Shown in pieces: positions 7,701 to 15,780 of a DNA stretch of 34,878 bases (positions are counted from its first letter, which is position 1; each line of letters opens with the position of its first letter). Source of the stretch: Deltaproteobacteria bacterium (GTDB lineage Bacteria > Desulfobacterota > Syntrophobacteria > BM002); NCBI GenBank assembly GCA_022340905.1, contig JAJDNB010000197.1, forward strand, positions 1-34,878, given 5' to 3'. A program made the position numbers and the translations under genes. The notes beneath the pieces are model-generated. The model worked only from the letters and a program-made list of their open reading frames with translations, had not been told where the DNA came from and ran no database searches.

Positions 7701-8579
7701 CTAAAGTTCATACGGGGTGAGGCTTTCATAGCCACTGTCGGTAACAACGACTGTTTGCTCAAATTGGGCAGAAAGGGACCCGTCCCGGGTGACTGCCGTC
7801 CAGTTGTCATCCAGTATTCGCAATTCTTTCTTTCCCAGGTTGATCATAGGTTCAATGGTGAACACCATGCCGGGTACCAGAGTGATCCCTTCACCTTTCC
7901 TGCCGAAGTGCGGTACCTGTGGAGGTTCGTGAAAGTCGAACCCTATTCCGTGACCGGTAAATTCCTCCACCACCGAGCACCCTTCACCTTCCGCATACTG
8001 TTGTATGGCCCAGCCGATGTGTCCTACGGTATTCCCCGGTTTGACCACGGCCAAACTGAGTTTGAGACTCTCGCGAGCCACCCTGACTATCTTTTCGGCC
8101 TTGGGGATGGGTGTGCCCACGAAATAGGTCTTATTGGCATCGGCATAGTAGCCGTTGAGGATAGTAGTCACATCCACATTGACTATGTCCCCGTCTTGCA
8201 ACACTCGCTCTCCCGGAATACCATGGCAGATCACTTCATTTACAGAAACACACACGGATTTTGGGAATCCCCGGTAATTCAGCGGTGCGGGGATGGCACC
8301 TCTTTTAATGGTAAAGTCATGGACGATGGTGTTAATCTCATCAGTTGTGAGGCCTGGTCTGATCTTTGTCTCTACCAGATCGAGAGTTCTGACGACTAAC
8401 TGTCCCGCTCGTTTAATCGCCTTTATATCCGCTTTTTCTTTGAGCCGGATACTAAAGTTTTTGGCATAAATCTCCTTGAGCCTCTGATCCACTGATCTTG
8501 TTTCATCCAAGCAGCATTTCTTGTATTTCAGTCCACTTCCGCACGGGCAGGGAGAGTTTCTTTTGACCTTTTTCGCCAC
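7701..8579 (-). CDS. map: Methionine aminopeptidase type I with N-terminal SEC-C motif
   Basis: Removes the initiator methionine from nascent proteins. The N-terminus carries a SEC-C zinc motif (RNSPCPCGSGLKYKKCC), thought to help ribosome association in this subgroup. The pita-bread catalytic domain follows, with the five metal ligands in order: Asp in VNVDVT, Asp in YADANKT, His in TGHGIG, Glu in FTIEPM and Glu in AQFEQT. I chose the GTG at 8579 (about 292 residues) because GCGAGG precedes it by five bases and the protein then begins VAKKVKRN, like its relatives. The frame is open to an ATG at 8642, which has no ribosome-binding site and adds 21 atypical residues. Monocistronic, with a CACAAAG palindrome just downstream. 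Confidence 0.95.
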   Translation of the reverse strand: MAKKVKRNSPCPCGSGLKYKKCCLDETRSVDQRLKEIYAKNFSIRLKEKADIKAIKRAGQLVVRTLDLVETKIRPGLTTDEINTIVHDFTIKRGAIPAPLNYRGFPKSVCVSVNEVICHGIPGERVLQDGDIVNVDVTTILNGYYADANKTYFVGTPIPKAEKIVRVARESLKLSLAVVKPGNTVGHIGWAIQQYAEGEGCSVVEEFTGHGIGFDFHEPPQVPHFGRKGEGITLVPGMVFTIEPMINLGKKELRILDDNWTAVTRDGSLSAQFEQTVVVTDSGYESLTPYEL

Positions 8580-8642
8580 CACTACCTCGCATCTTGGTTT
8601 TTTAAACTCAAACGTGACTAGATCGACGTTGGAATATAGCAT

Positions 8643-9094
8643 GTATTGACAGTTTGATCTGCAAAAAAGATTTGAGATTCAAGAACCAAGATTATTCTTC
8701 TTGCATTGAAGTTTTAAAAATCTTGTATTCTCAGCTTGTCTCAATCTCCAATCTTTCCACTCCCTCCCCACAGTCCCAGAGTCCCTGCAAATTGGCAAGA
8801 AATGTGCATAAATGGTTGATGAATATATGGACAAATTGGATGGCTGATTTGTGCGAGAGTATTGCGCCAAATAGAAGCCCCTTGTAGTCCGCCCTCGGCG
8901 GACGGGAAAGGTGCTCGCCCTGTTGAATTCCCGAGGGAAGTCCTATTCTACGGGGCTTGCTGTAGCATTTACACCACCTGGCTTCCAGGGTTTATGCGGA
9001 GCGGTGCGATTTTAGCCTCATAGGCTAGTATTGGGGTCCTCTTCGGGCATCAAGACGAGCCTAACTGTCCTGTACAGCGAATGGGAATGGTTTG
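8643..9094. other. 450-bp non-coding region between divergent map and FHA genes
   Basis: The first ~230 bp is AT-rich and holds words such as CCAATCTTTCC and CAGTCCCAGAGTCCC. The second half (8875-9027) contains a run of complementary segments described separately. No gene is supported; short frames here have no family features. Confidence 0.5.
8875..9027 (+). ncRNA. Candidate structured RNA or leader with five predicted stems
   Basis: The complementary segments are: AAGCCCC-TT-GTAG (8875-8887) with CTAC-GGGGCTT (8948-8958), enclosing TCCGCC/GGCGGA (8888-8902) and CGGGAA/TTCCCG (8903-8933); then GCAT-CCTGG / CCAGG-ATGC (8965-8997); then TAGCCT/AGGCTA (9013-9027). The run ends about 70 bp before the FHA gene start and could be its 5' leader. 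I compared it by eye with 6S RNA, GEMM and SRP RNA consensus features and saw no convincing match. It may instead be a mosaic of palindromic repeats, since the TCCGCC core recurs elsewhere. Confidence 0.3.
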
Positions 9095-10309
9095 ATGAAG
9101 CAGAGTTATTTGGCATTTGAAATAGGGTCCATGCAAAAAACCGTCTACCCATTACTTGGGCCTACCACTATTGGGCGGTCTGCGGACAACACCATTACCC
9201 TACCCGATCCCACTACCTCACGAAACCATGCCAGAGTGTTACTCACAGACGGAAAATGGGTGGTAGAGGATATGGGCAGTGCTAACGGTATTCTCATTGC
9301 TGGTCAACGAGTGAAAAGAGTGGTCCTCAAATCAGGTGACACCTTCAAAATTGGAGGCGTCACTTTTCGATTTATAGAGAAAGAGCTTTCCGCCGGTAGC
9401 GATCAACTTTTTGAAACAGTGGAAATCCTGGCCAGCGCTTCCGGCGACTTGGATATCCAAGTTGCGCAGGATGAACAGATAGAGACAGAAGCACAAAAGG
9501 GCAAGCCATGGTCCGAAAGGCTTCAAGAGGCAGTTGCAGCTATTCCATTTTTTTCCCCCTTGAATACAGAGGAGCGGAAGAAACTGGCGGATGAAGCGAC
9601 GCTCCACGTATTCAATGCTGGGGAGATGATCATTCGTGAGGGAGATCCAGGACGATCCATCTATGTAATCCTTGACGGTCAGGTCAAGGTCTTCACCAGA
9701 GATCATCATGGAGAGGAACTGGAGTTAGCCGTTCTGGAGGTAAGTCAATTCTTCGGGGAGATGTCCTTTCTCACCGGTAAGCCACGCTCGGGTTCCGTCA
9801 TGGCCCTGGATACCAGTGTCATTGTCGAACTTGGTTATACCAGCATGAGACGGGTGGTAAAAGAACATCCCACAGTCAAGAAAGTGTTGGTTGAGTATTA
9901 CCAGCAAAGATTGGGGAGCACTGAACAGAAACGTGCCCAAGTGGGAAAGGAGAAAAGAGCCAGTGACTCTCGGCAGAAGGATCGTATACAAGTTAAACTC
10001 GTGGTGCTACCTCAAGCAACTTCGAATGGAGCGTTAAGAGCGAGTTCTTGGACTGGTGTTGCCGTAGACATCACCCTGTCTGGGATTGTGGTCGGGGTGT
10101 CGGGAACATCCCCGGAATCATTTCAGCTCCAAAGCGAGGTGCGGTTAGAAATCCAACTACCACAACCATGGGGGGAGATAAGAACACTGGGGACAATCCG
10201 CCGGCTTAAACCTGCCCGAACGGATCAACAGATGATTATGCTGGGTATCGACTATGTGGGGATTTCAGAGTCAGATGCCAAAAGACTCCAGGACTACGTA
10301 TCTGAATAA
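9095..10309 (+). CDS. FHA-CNB-PilZ three-domain signalling protein
   Basis: About 404 residues with three sensor domains in one cytoplasmic chain. (1) FHA domain, about residues 15-95 (TIGRSADNTITLPD, SRNHARV, GSANGILIAG), which in the family binds phosphothreonine peptides. (2) CNB domain, about 150-275, with phosphate-cassette residues FGEMSFLTGKPRSGSV, where the Arg is kept, so nucleotide binding is plausible. (3) PilZ domain, about 290-400, with RQKDR (RxxxR) and VDITLSG (the D/NxSxxG motif with Thr for Ser), predicted to bind c-di-GMP. A diguanylate cyclase follows after 37 bp on the same strand, suggesting a shared circuit. The frame opens at TTG 9092, but ATG 9095 is the more likely start; the ribosome-binding site is weak. 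The stop is followed at once by a half copy of the AGCCCGGATG repeat end. Confidence 0.92.
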   Translation: MKQSYLAFEIGSMQKTVYPLLGPTTIGRSADNTITLPDPTTSRNHARVLLTDGKWVVEDMGSANGILIAGQRVKRVVLKSGDTFKIGGVTFRFIEKELSAGSDQLFETVEILASASGDLDIQVAQDEQIETEAQKGKPWSERLQEAVAAIPFFSPLNTEERKKLADEATLHVFNAGEMIIREGDPGRSIYVILDGQVKVFTRDHHGEELELAVLEVSQFFGEMSFLTGKPRSGSVMALDTSVIVELGYTSMRRVVKEHPTVKKVLVEYYQQRLGSTEQKRAQVGKEKRASDSRQKDRIQVKLVVLPQATSNGALRASSWTGVAVDITLSGIVVGVSGTSPESFQLQSEVRLEIQLPQPWGEIRTLGTIRRLKPARTDQQMIMLGIDYVGISESDAKRLQDYVSE

Positions 10310-10325
10310 CCCGGATGTTTCATGA
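10309..10325 (+). repeat. Solo half-site of the inverted-repeat element
   Basis: ACCCGGATGTTTCATGA matches the terminal repeat of the elements at 6399-6580 and 15781-15935, but no second end is found nearby. It begins on the last base of the FHA-CNB-PilZ stop codon and lies in the 37-bp gap before the diguanylate cyclase. Confidence 0.75.
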
Positions 10326-10346
10326 GTTGTTGTCACGAGGGCTCCT

Positions 10347-12077
10347 TTGTCCGACAAGAAGCTAAGCAAAGAGCAATTCCTGCAGGTCAGACCTTTGAAG
10401 AGCATCAAGACCCAGATAATCGTCTTTGCTCTTCTGGCGACCATTATCCCATCAGTCACCATGGGCTGGCTTTCTTATATCCAGAATCGTGAATTTCTCA
10501 ATGAAAAGATCAAACAAGAACTGCGAGTGGCAACCAATCAAGTATCACGCGAACTTGATTTGTGGCTAAAAGATCGATTGTATGATCTGCGTGTTTTTTC
10601 AAGTTCTTATGTTGTCTTAGAGAATCTTGAAAAGACCCTGCGCCAGGGAAGTGCTCACCTGGAAAATGTAGTAGCCCACCGAAGACTAAAAGATTACCTA
10701 AGGTCGGTGAGGGAAAAAATCGTCGACTACCAAGAACTGATGATTTTGGATTTGCAGGCGGCAGTTGTGGCTACGAGCTCAGACAAGCTCACCTCTGTCA
10801 AATTGCCGGAGAGATGGCTCGGAAGAGCCCAGGCGAACAAGTATTCCGTTGGAGGTGCATATTGGGACGAGATCCTACAGGCGGCTGTTATAGTGATTGC
10901 TCAGCCCATTCGAACTACTAACGAGCGGTTATTAGGTGTTTTGGTGGCAAAGCTCAACTTCGAAACCATTAGTAAAATTTTGATGAAATATGCCCGAGGT
11001 GAGATTGGCGAGCTCTATTTGATTACTCAAGATGGTTTTTTGCTCGTCAGTTCTCATTCACTTTCAGCAGAATTTCTGGAAACTAAATTGCTCCATAACA
11101 CGACACTAAAGCTTTTCTCTCAGGAGGGAGAGCCCCATGCTTATCTCAGTTATCACAACCAACCGGTGGTGGGAGCTCTCAAAAGAATTTCCGAGCTAGG
11201 CTGGGGGGTTGTTGCCGAGAAACAGAGAGCAAAGGCCTACGCTCAGATTGTCAGGCTACGCAATCTCACTTTGGCGCTCGTTATCGCACTGCTGTTTCTC
11301 ATTGGTCTCACAGCATACCTGCTGAGCCTCAGTTTAGTCCGGCCGCTAAATAGGTTGACCAGTGGGGCTGGCAAGGTGGCCAGTGGTGATTTGGATGTGG
11401 ATGTACCCGTGAGCAGTGGGAGCGAGGTCGGCTACCTGACCGAAGTTTTCAATGATATGGTGGCGCGACTGCGCCAGGGGCGAGAGGAACTTGCCTCCAT
11501 CAACGAAACCCTACGCCAAAAGAACGTCGAACTTCACCAGATCTCCATAACAGATAGTCTTACTGGGCTGTACAATCGCAAACATCTCATGGAGACGCTT
11601 GATAAAGAGGTTACTCGCTCTGAGCGGTACAGTCACCCATTTTCATTGCTGGTTATCGACATTGATCATTTCAAAAATTACAATGACACCTATGGCCATC
11701 TGGCGGGCGATGAAGTACTGAGGAGGCTGGCGTCAGTTTTCAAAGAAACTATCCGCAACAGCGATTATGCTGCCCGCTATGGCGGGGAAGAATTTATAAT
11801 TATCTTGCCGGAGATTAGTCCAGAGCAAGGAGTGGAAGCGGCAGAGAGAATTCGCCGTAAGGTGGCAGAACAAAAATTTGAGGGTGACGGCGAAGAGATA
11901 GCCGTGAGGATAAGCGTGGGAGTTGCTTCTTATCCGGAAAATGGTGAGGACGCTGAGACCGTCATGCGAAATGCGGATGAAGCCCTGTATGAGGCAAAAA
12001 GACTGGGACGGAACCAGGTTATTCTAGCTAATGCGAACACAAAGAAGAAAAAGAAAAAGAAGAGCAAGGCCAATTAA
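10347..12077 (+). CDS. Membrane diguanylate cyclase (extracytoplasmic sensor-HAMP-GGDEF)
   Basis: 576 residues. Membrane segment 1 (about 23-44) and segment 2 (about 307-330) enclose an extracytoplasmic sensor region that resembles Cache-type domains. A HAMP linker follows (about 331-385: LSLVRPLNRLTSGAGKVASGD), then a coiled coil and a GGDEF domain. The active-site loop is GGEEF (479-483), which normally supports cyclase activity. An inhibitory I-site RNSD (470-473) sits exactly five residues before it, so product feedback is expected. The C-terminus is a lysine-rich tail (KKKKKKKSKAN). The start is TTG at 10347 preceded by GAGGG with five bases spacing; the frame is closed by a TGA just upstream. 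It probably makes c-di-GMP for the PilZ partner upstream; the sensed ligand is unknown. Confidence 0.93.
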   Translation: MSDKKLSKEQFLQVRPLKSIKTQIIVFALLATIIPSVTMGWLSYIQNREFLNEKIKQELRVATNQVSRELDLWLKDRLYDLRVFSSSYVVLENLEKTLRQGSAHLENVVAHRRLKDYLRSVREKIVDYQELMILDLQAAVVATSSDKLTSVKLPERWLGRAQANKYSVGGAYWDEILQAAVIVIAQPIRTTNERLLGVLVAKLNFETISKILMKYARGEIGELYLITQDGFLLVSSHSLSAEFLETKLLHNTTLKLFSQEGEPHAYLSYHNQPVVGALKRISELGWGVVAEKQRAKAYAQIVRLRNLTLALVIALLFLIGLTAYLLSLSLVRPLNRLTSGAGKVASGDLDVDVPVSSGSEVGYLTEVFNDMVARLRQGREELASINETLRQKNVELHQISITDSLTGLYNRKHLMETLDKEVTRSERYSHPFSLLVIDIDHFKNYNDTYGHLAGDEVLRRLASVFKETIRNSDYAARYGGEEFIIILPEISPEQGVEAAERIRRKVAEQKFEGDGEEIAVRISVGVASYPENGEDAETVMRNADEALYEAKRLGRNQVILANANTKKKKKKKSKAN

Positions 12078-12132
12078 AATTTCGAAATTCGAATTTCGAA
12101 TTGTGGACTCTTTGCCCTCTGCCCTATGCGTC

Positions 12133-12906
12133 TTAACGCCCACTTACCAAGGATTGAAAAATCCAGCCGGTAACACCATCCTCTCTGATCACCCTCACCC
12201 ACTGGTCCGTGTGAGAGTATCCGATGAGCGGAGTTCCTATCTCCAAGGTGGTGAGTATATTGCTTTTGAGATCCGGCATCTCTCTTAAATTGCTATTTTT
12301 CAATACCTGCAGAGGGAGGGGTTGGGCGAACAACACTTCGCCCTCGACCGATTGCAGCTTTTTTTTATCACCTAGGCGCATTTGACCCGCCTTTATTTGA
12401 GCTTTGGCCTGGCTGGTGAGATAGAGAGCGCCACCATAGTTTTCCTTCTGGAACTCCTCCACGCTCATCTTCAGCAATTGCTCAGCCTTGGCGACCTCAG
12501 GGTCCTCACCCCGGGCCGCTAACTGAACCTTCAGGGCCTTTACTGCAATCTCGGCTTCGGCCATTTCCGAGGCTGCCTCAGCCTTACTTTCAAGGCTGCG
12601 GAGCTTGGCTTTCGCTCTTACCACTTCCTGAATGGCCTCATCCAGCATTTGCTGTTGTGATTCGAGGCGATCCTCAAGTTCTCTGTTCTGAGCCTCTTTC
12701 TCTAGTATTCGCAGATTATTCTTGGCTATTTCGTCCTCCAGGGACTCCAAGTTACGCTGCAGTTCTTGGTACTTGGGGTGTTGAGCGAGAGACTTGTCTA
12801 TTTCTTCAGCCCTCCGTTTAGCGCATGAGGGTAGCAAGAATACACAAGCCATTAGCAGCAGGAAGGACCATAGCCTCCAGTTCACATTGGCAGCTAAACT
12901 TACCAT
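12133..12906 (-). CDS. Lipoprotein with coiled coil and C-terminal SH3b domain
   Basis: 257 residues from the ATG at 12906, which has GGAG nine bases upstream; the frame is open much further (to 13233), but that extension looks non-coding. The N-terminus is a lipoprotein signal: a hydrophobic stretch (LWSFLLLMACVFLLPSCAKRR) with a cysteine at the lipobox. Next is a long charged coiled coil (about 35-130: RNLESLEDEIAKNN, LEDRLESQQQMLDEA). A helical segment containing the motif ENYGGALYLTSQAKAQIK follows. The last ~65 residues fit a bacterial SH3 domain (VLKNSNLREMPDLKSNI, GTPLIGYSHTDQWVRV, GVTGWIFQSLV), a module that often binds cell-wall peptides. Likely anchored in the envelope; its exact role is not known. 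It converges on the cyclase gene and diverges from the AbrB-like gene. Confidence 0.88.
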   Translation of the reverse strand: MVSLAANVNWRLWSFLLLMACVFLLPSCAKRRAEEIDKSLAQHPKYQELQRNLESLEDEIAKNNLRILEKEAQNRELEDRLESQQQMLDEAIQEVVRAKAKLRSLESKAEAASEMAEAEIAVKALKVQLAARGEDPEVAKAEQLLKMSVEEFQKENYGGALYLTSQAKAQIKAGQMRLGDKKKLQSVEGEVLFAQPLPLQVLKNSNLREMPDLKSNILTTLEIGTPLIGYSHTDQWVRVIREDGVTGWIFQSLVSGR

Positions 12907-13176
12907 TGAAAGTATCTCCCCGGATCGGCTAATTACGACATAAATTAGAAGGCAACAATCAAGGTTATGGTTGCAATACTTATTGTCGGGCAACCATAGC
13001 AGATTTTGCCGTAACAAAAAAGAGGAAGTATTATCCACCATTGACATGAGATCAAATAACGTTACAATGCAACAAGAAGAAAATATCGGACGATATGCAC
13101 CTCCCTTGACACTAGCTTTACATACATTTTCCACTATTATTGTTGATAGAGCGTTTCGACTAATGGAGGGACATTT

Positions 13177-13533
13177 ATGGCGGCAGGTGGCAGTCCTCCT
13201 GTGGATCCCAAATCGGTAGCGCTGGAGGTACAAAAGGGAAAGTCACTGGAAGAGATCCAACGAATATTCGGTATTAAAATGAAAAGCCAGGTGCAAGATC
13301 TCTATGTGAAGGGGTTGCGACAGCTAGGGGAGATACCACAGTTCGAAATACCAAAATCCAGGGATAAAGCGGATCTTCAGATCACAGACACAAGTTATCG
13401 CAGAAGCATTGGCCAAAGTGGCAGCATAACTCTGACTCGCTCTTTGCTTTTGGAAAAGCTAGGTTTCCAAAAAGGTGACGTCTTTCAGGTTCTTCGTCAG
13501 GGAGACGATCTCATACTCCGCAAAGTCGATTAA
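13177..13533 (+). CDS. Small AbrB/SpoVT-like transcription regulator
   Basis: 118 residues. The last ~45 residues (RRSIGQSGSITLTRSLLLEKLGFQKGDVFQVL, then DDLILRKVD) match the swapped-hairpin AbrB/SpoVT fold that binds DNA as a dimer. The first ~60 residues (VALEVQKGKSLEEIQRIFGIKMKSQVQDLYVKGL) look like a separate helix-turn-helix-type segment, so two DNA-contacting parts may be joined. The ATG at 13177 follows GGAGGG with seven bases spacing. The gene diverges from the SH3b lipoprotein, with a 270-bp shared upstream region in which it may act; TTGACA occurs at 13106 but without a good -10 box. There is no toxin partner next to it, so an antitoxin role is not supported. Confidence 0.85.
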   Translation: MAAGGSPPVDPKSVALEVQKGKSLEEIQRIFGIKMKSQVQDLYVKGLRQLGEIPQFEIPKSRDKADLQITDTSYRRSIGQSGSITLTRSLLLEKLGFQKGDVFQVLRQGDDLILRKVD

Positions 13534-13556
13534 CAGACCATCCGGCATCCCAATGA

Positions 13557-13632
13557 TTTCACCACAAAGGACACAAAGAACACAAAGAAGATAACTAAAT
13601 GTATCTTTGTGCCCTTTGTGCTCTTTGTGGTT
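13557..13632. repeat. CACAAAG inverted word repeat, copy 3
   Basis: TTTCACCACAAAGGACACAA on the left mirrors the CTTTGTGCCCTTTGTGCTC and TTTGTGG words on the right, with a short AT-rich loop. It sits between the convergent 3' ends of the AbrB-like gene and the acyl-CoA synthetase gene. Confidence 0.88.
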
Positions 13633-13671
13633 GGAAAACTTCCGGCAATTCGCATACTGATCTCACAGTGC

Positions 13672-15765
13672 TCACGAGATCACCATCCTGCAATCCACCA
13701 CCAAACATCCCCTGCCTTTTGGTAGAACCATGATGGGATTTAAGTCTAGCTCTTGGATCTGGGGCAGGTCGCAGGCCAGTTGAGAGACTCGTTGGACTAT
13801 GTGGACCAGCGCCTCAAGGTCTCCCGGTGGCTGCCCTCTCACACCTTTCAGCAGTTGACTGCCACGAATCTCGCCAAACATCCTGCCGGCCTCTTCAGCA
13901 CTTACAGGAGCCACCCTGCGGGCAACGTCTCCGAAGATCTCAACGTATACTCCGCCCAGTCCTGTAAGAATTACCGGGCCGAAGACAGGATCTTGCTTGG
14001 CACCGACAAAAACTTCATACCCTTCAGTAACCATTTTTTGCACCAAGATAGCTTCTTCCTTGGGTCTGGATGCAGTGGTCTGAATTATGGCGGCTAGCCG
14101 GTGGTATCCAGCTTTCACTTCATCCTCATTGCTGAGGTTAAGGAGCACTCCCCCTACGTCTGATTTGTGGATGAACTCCTCGCCCATAACCTTCATGGCC
14201 ACTGGAAGGCCAAAGGCTGCTGCACGCTTTACGGCCTCTTCACTATTCCTTGCCTGGCCCCAAGGAGCCAAGGGAACAGAGTAAGTCTCAAGGATCTCAA
14301 AGGATTTAGCCGTAGTAAGCTGTTGTGCCTGTCGACTCCCAGCCTCGGCCAAAATAGCTAACGGTTGCTTCTTGTCAACTACGAAGGTTTCGGCCTCTTT
14401 GAAGCTAGAGACTATTCGCTGGCAATAGTCTCTGGAAATGGACAGAGCGTAAGCAGCCTCTTCTGGTTCGGTAAACATGGGAAAATTAGGATGATTACAG
14501 CGGTTTAGCCTCCATTCCTCTCCGGTCGTTACAACGCACAGCGCCACAGGTTTCTTACCCTGCAAGCATACTTCCTTGATTTTTCCCACCAGGCTTCGGC
14601 TGTCTTCCTCGAAAAAGATGCCGTTATAGTTCAGCACCACAAGCATTCCATCAATGTCATCACGAGCCAGAGTGTTGCTTACGATTTCGTGGAAAAGGTC
14701 AAAGTCAAAGAGGTCCCCTAGATCCATGGGATTTCCGAGACGGATAACCCCTGCACGGAGTCGGCTTTCCACCATCTTCAAGAAGTCTCCCGGAAAGGGT
14801 TGCAGGACGAAGCCATATTTGGCAGCAGCATCGGCGGCCACGACTGCATGACCCCCTGAGCGTGAAATTACTGCGAGACGGTTACCGCGCATTGGCGGCA
14901 GAGCGTGCGCCTTAATAGCTGTCAGAGTGGAATTCATATCGGTAACCCGATGGATGGAGCATTGCCGAAAAGCTGCATTGACCACCTCTTCGGATGCGGA
15001 GAGAGAACCAGTGTGTGATCTGGCTATTCGGGTACTGGCCTCACTAGTATTCGACTTGTGCGCTAAAATGGGTTTGCTGGAGCGGAAAGCAGTTTCCATG
15101 AGCCTGCGCCCGTCCGCAATCCCTTCAAGATAGAGAAAAACCGTTTCCGTGCCTCTATCATTCAAGAGAAACTCGAGGAGGTCGTTCTCATCCGTGTCTA
15201 ACTTGTTACCAATGGAGGCAAATTTGTTAAAGCCGAGATTTTCATTTGCCAGTTCGTTCAGCAGGGCCCCTCCCACTCCTCCACTTTGGGAGATGATGGA
15301 AAGGGGGCCCAGATCGAAGGTATTACGAAAGGGCATGAAAGGGGTAGCCAAGCCATTTTCCTTGTTGATTACCCCGATACAGTTAGGGCCTATGAAACGA
15401 ATGCCATACTTACCTGCTATGGTAACCAACTGTTGTTCCAGTCCTTTTTTGTCATCCCCCAATTCGCTGAAGCCAGCAGATTCGATTACCACTCGCTTGA
15501 TATCCTTTTGTCCACACATCTCCATGATTTCGGGTAAGGTGGAGGCCGGGGTGAGGATTGCCGCAAGATCTATCTGGTCAGATATATGGGAAATCGTCGG
15601 ATAAATCGGGTGATCCATGAAAGAACCGCCTTTGGGGCCGACCAGGTAAATTTTGCCTGTGTAGCGGAACTCAATAAGATGGTAGACAATAGCACGTGCA
15701 AGGTTGGTGGGAGAGGAGGACACGCCAACAACTGCAACGGTCTCTGGGTAGAAAAAGTCTTTCAC
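13672..15765 (-). CDS. ADP-forming acetate/acyl-CoA synthetase, fused alpha-beta
   Basis: 697 residues. In this family acyl-CoA + ADP + phosphate is converted reversibly to the acid, CoA and ATP, giving substrate-level ATP. Order: CoA-binding Rossmann domain (VVGVSSSPTNLARAI), two CoA-ligase domains (GPNCIGVIN, ISQSGGVGGALLNELA) with the phosphohistidine region ARSHTGSLS (H251 is the likely catalytic His). After ~470, an ATP-grasp domain follows (AVKRAAAFGLPVAMKV, FIHKSDVGGVLLNL, ILVQKMVTEGYEVFVGAKQD, LTGLGGVYVE). The start is a GTG at 15765 preceded by GAGGTG. The substrate cannot be inferred; acyl-CoA dehydrogenase and FadL-like genes nearby make acyl-CoA use plausible. The upstream end abuts the inverted-repeat element at 15781. 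Confidence 0.92.
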   Translation of the reverse strand: MKDFFYPETVAVVGVSSSPTNLARAIVYHLIEFRYTGKIYLVGPKGGSFMDHPIYPTISHISDQIDLAAILTPASTLPEIMEMCGQKDIKRVVIESAGFSELGDDKKGLEQQLVTIAGKYGIRFIGPNCIGVINKENGLATPFMPFRNTFDLGPLSIISQSGGVGGALLNELANENLGFNKFASIGNKLDTDENDLLEFLLNDRGTETVFLYLEGIADGRRLMETAFRSSKPILAHKSNTSEASTRIARSHTGSLSASEEVVNAAFRQCSIHRVTDMNSTLTAIKAHALPPMRGNRLAVISRSGGHAVVAADAAAKYGFVLQPFPGDFLKMVESRLRAGVIRLGNPMDLGDLFDFDLFHEIVSNTLARDDIDGMLVVLNYNGIFFEEDSRSLVGKIKEVCLQGKKPVALCVVTTGEEWRLNRCNHPNFPMFTEPEEAAYALSISRDYCQRIVSSFKEAETFVVDKKQPLAILAEAGSRQAQQLTTAKSFEILETYSVPLAPWGQARNSEEAVKRAAAFGLPVAMKVMGEEFIHKSDVGGVLLNLSNEDEVKAGYHRLAAIIQTTASRPKEEAILVQKMVTEGYEVFVGAKQDPVFGPVILTGLGGVYVEIFGDVARRVAPVSAEEAGRMFGEIRGSQLLKGVRGQPPGDLEALVHIVQRVSQLACDLPQIQELDLNPIMVLPKGRGCLVVDCRMVIS

Positions 15766-15780
15766 GGCTTCACCTCGACC

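Noticed and set aside
7755..8399. 214-residue + frame opposite map
   Set aside because: Antisense shadow of map, which has full metal-binding motifs on the minus strand.
8875..9090. 6S RNA, SRP RNA or c-di-GMP riboswitch
   Set aside because: The stems do not form the single long rod with central bubble of 6S, lack the GEMM core, and lack SRP loop features. Left as an unnamed candidate.
12907..13233. N-terminal extension of the SH3b lipoprotein frame (starting MYLQRYRFG)
   Set aside because: The extension runs across the divergent promoter region and the start of the AbrB-like gene. The ATG at 12906 has GGAG and begins a lipoprotein signal peptide.
13177..13533. Antitoxin of a toxin-antitoxin pair (AbrB fold)
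   Set aside because: No small toxin-like gene overlaps or adjoins it; neighbours are a lipoprotein and an acyl-CoA synthetase.
15149..15604. 151-residue + frame opposite the acyl-CoA synthetase
   Set aside because: Antisense shadow of a gene with clear domain motifs; no ribosome-binding site.
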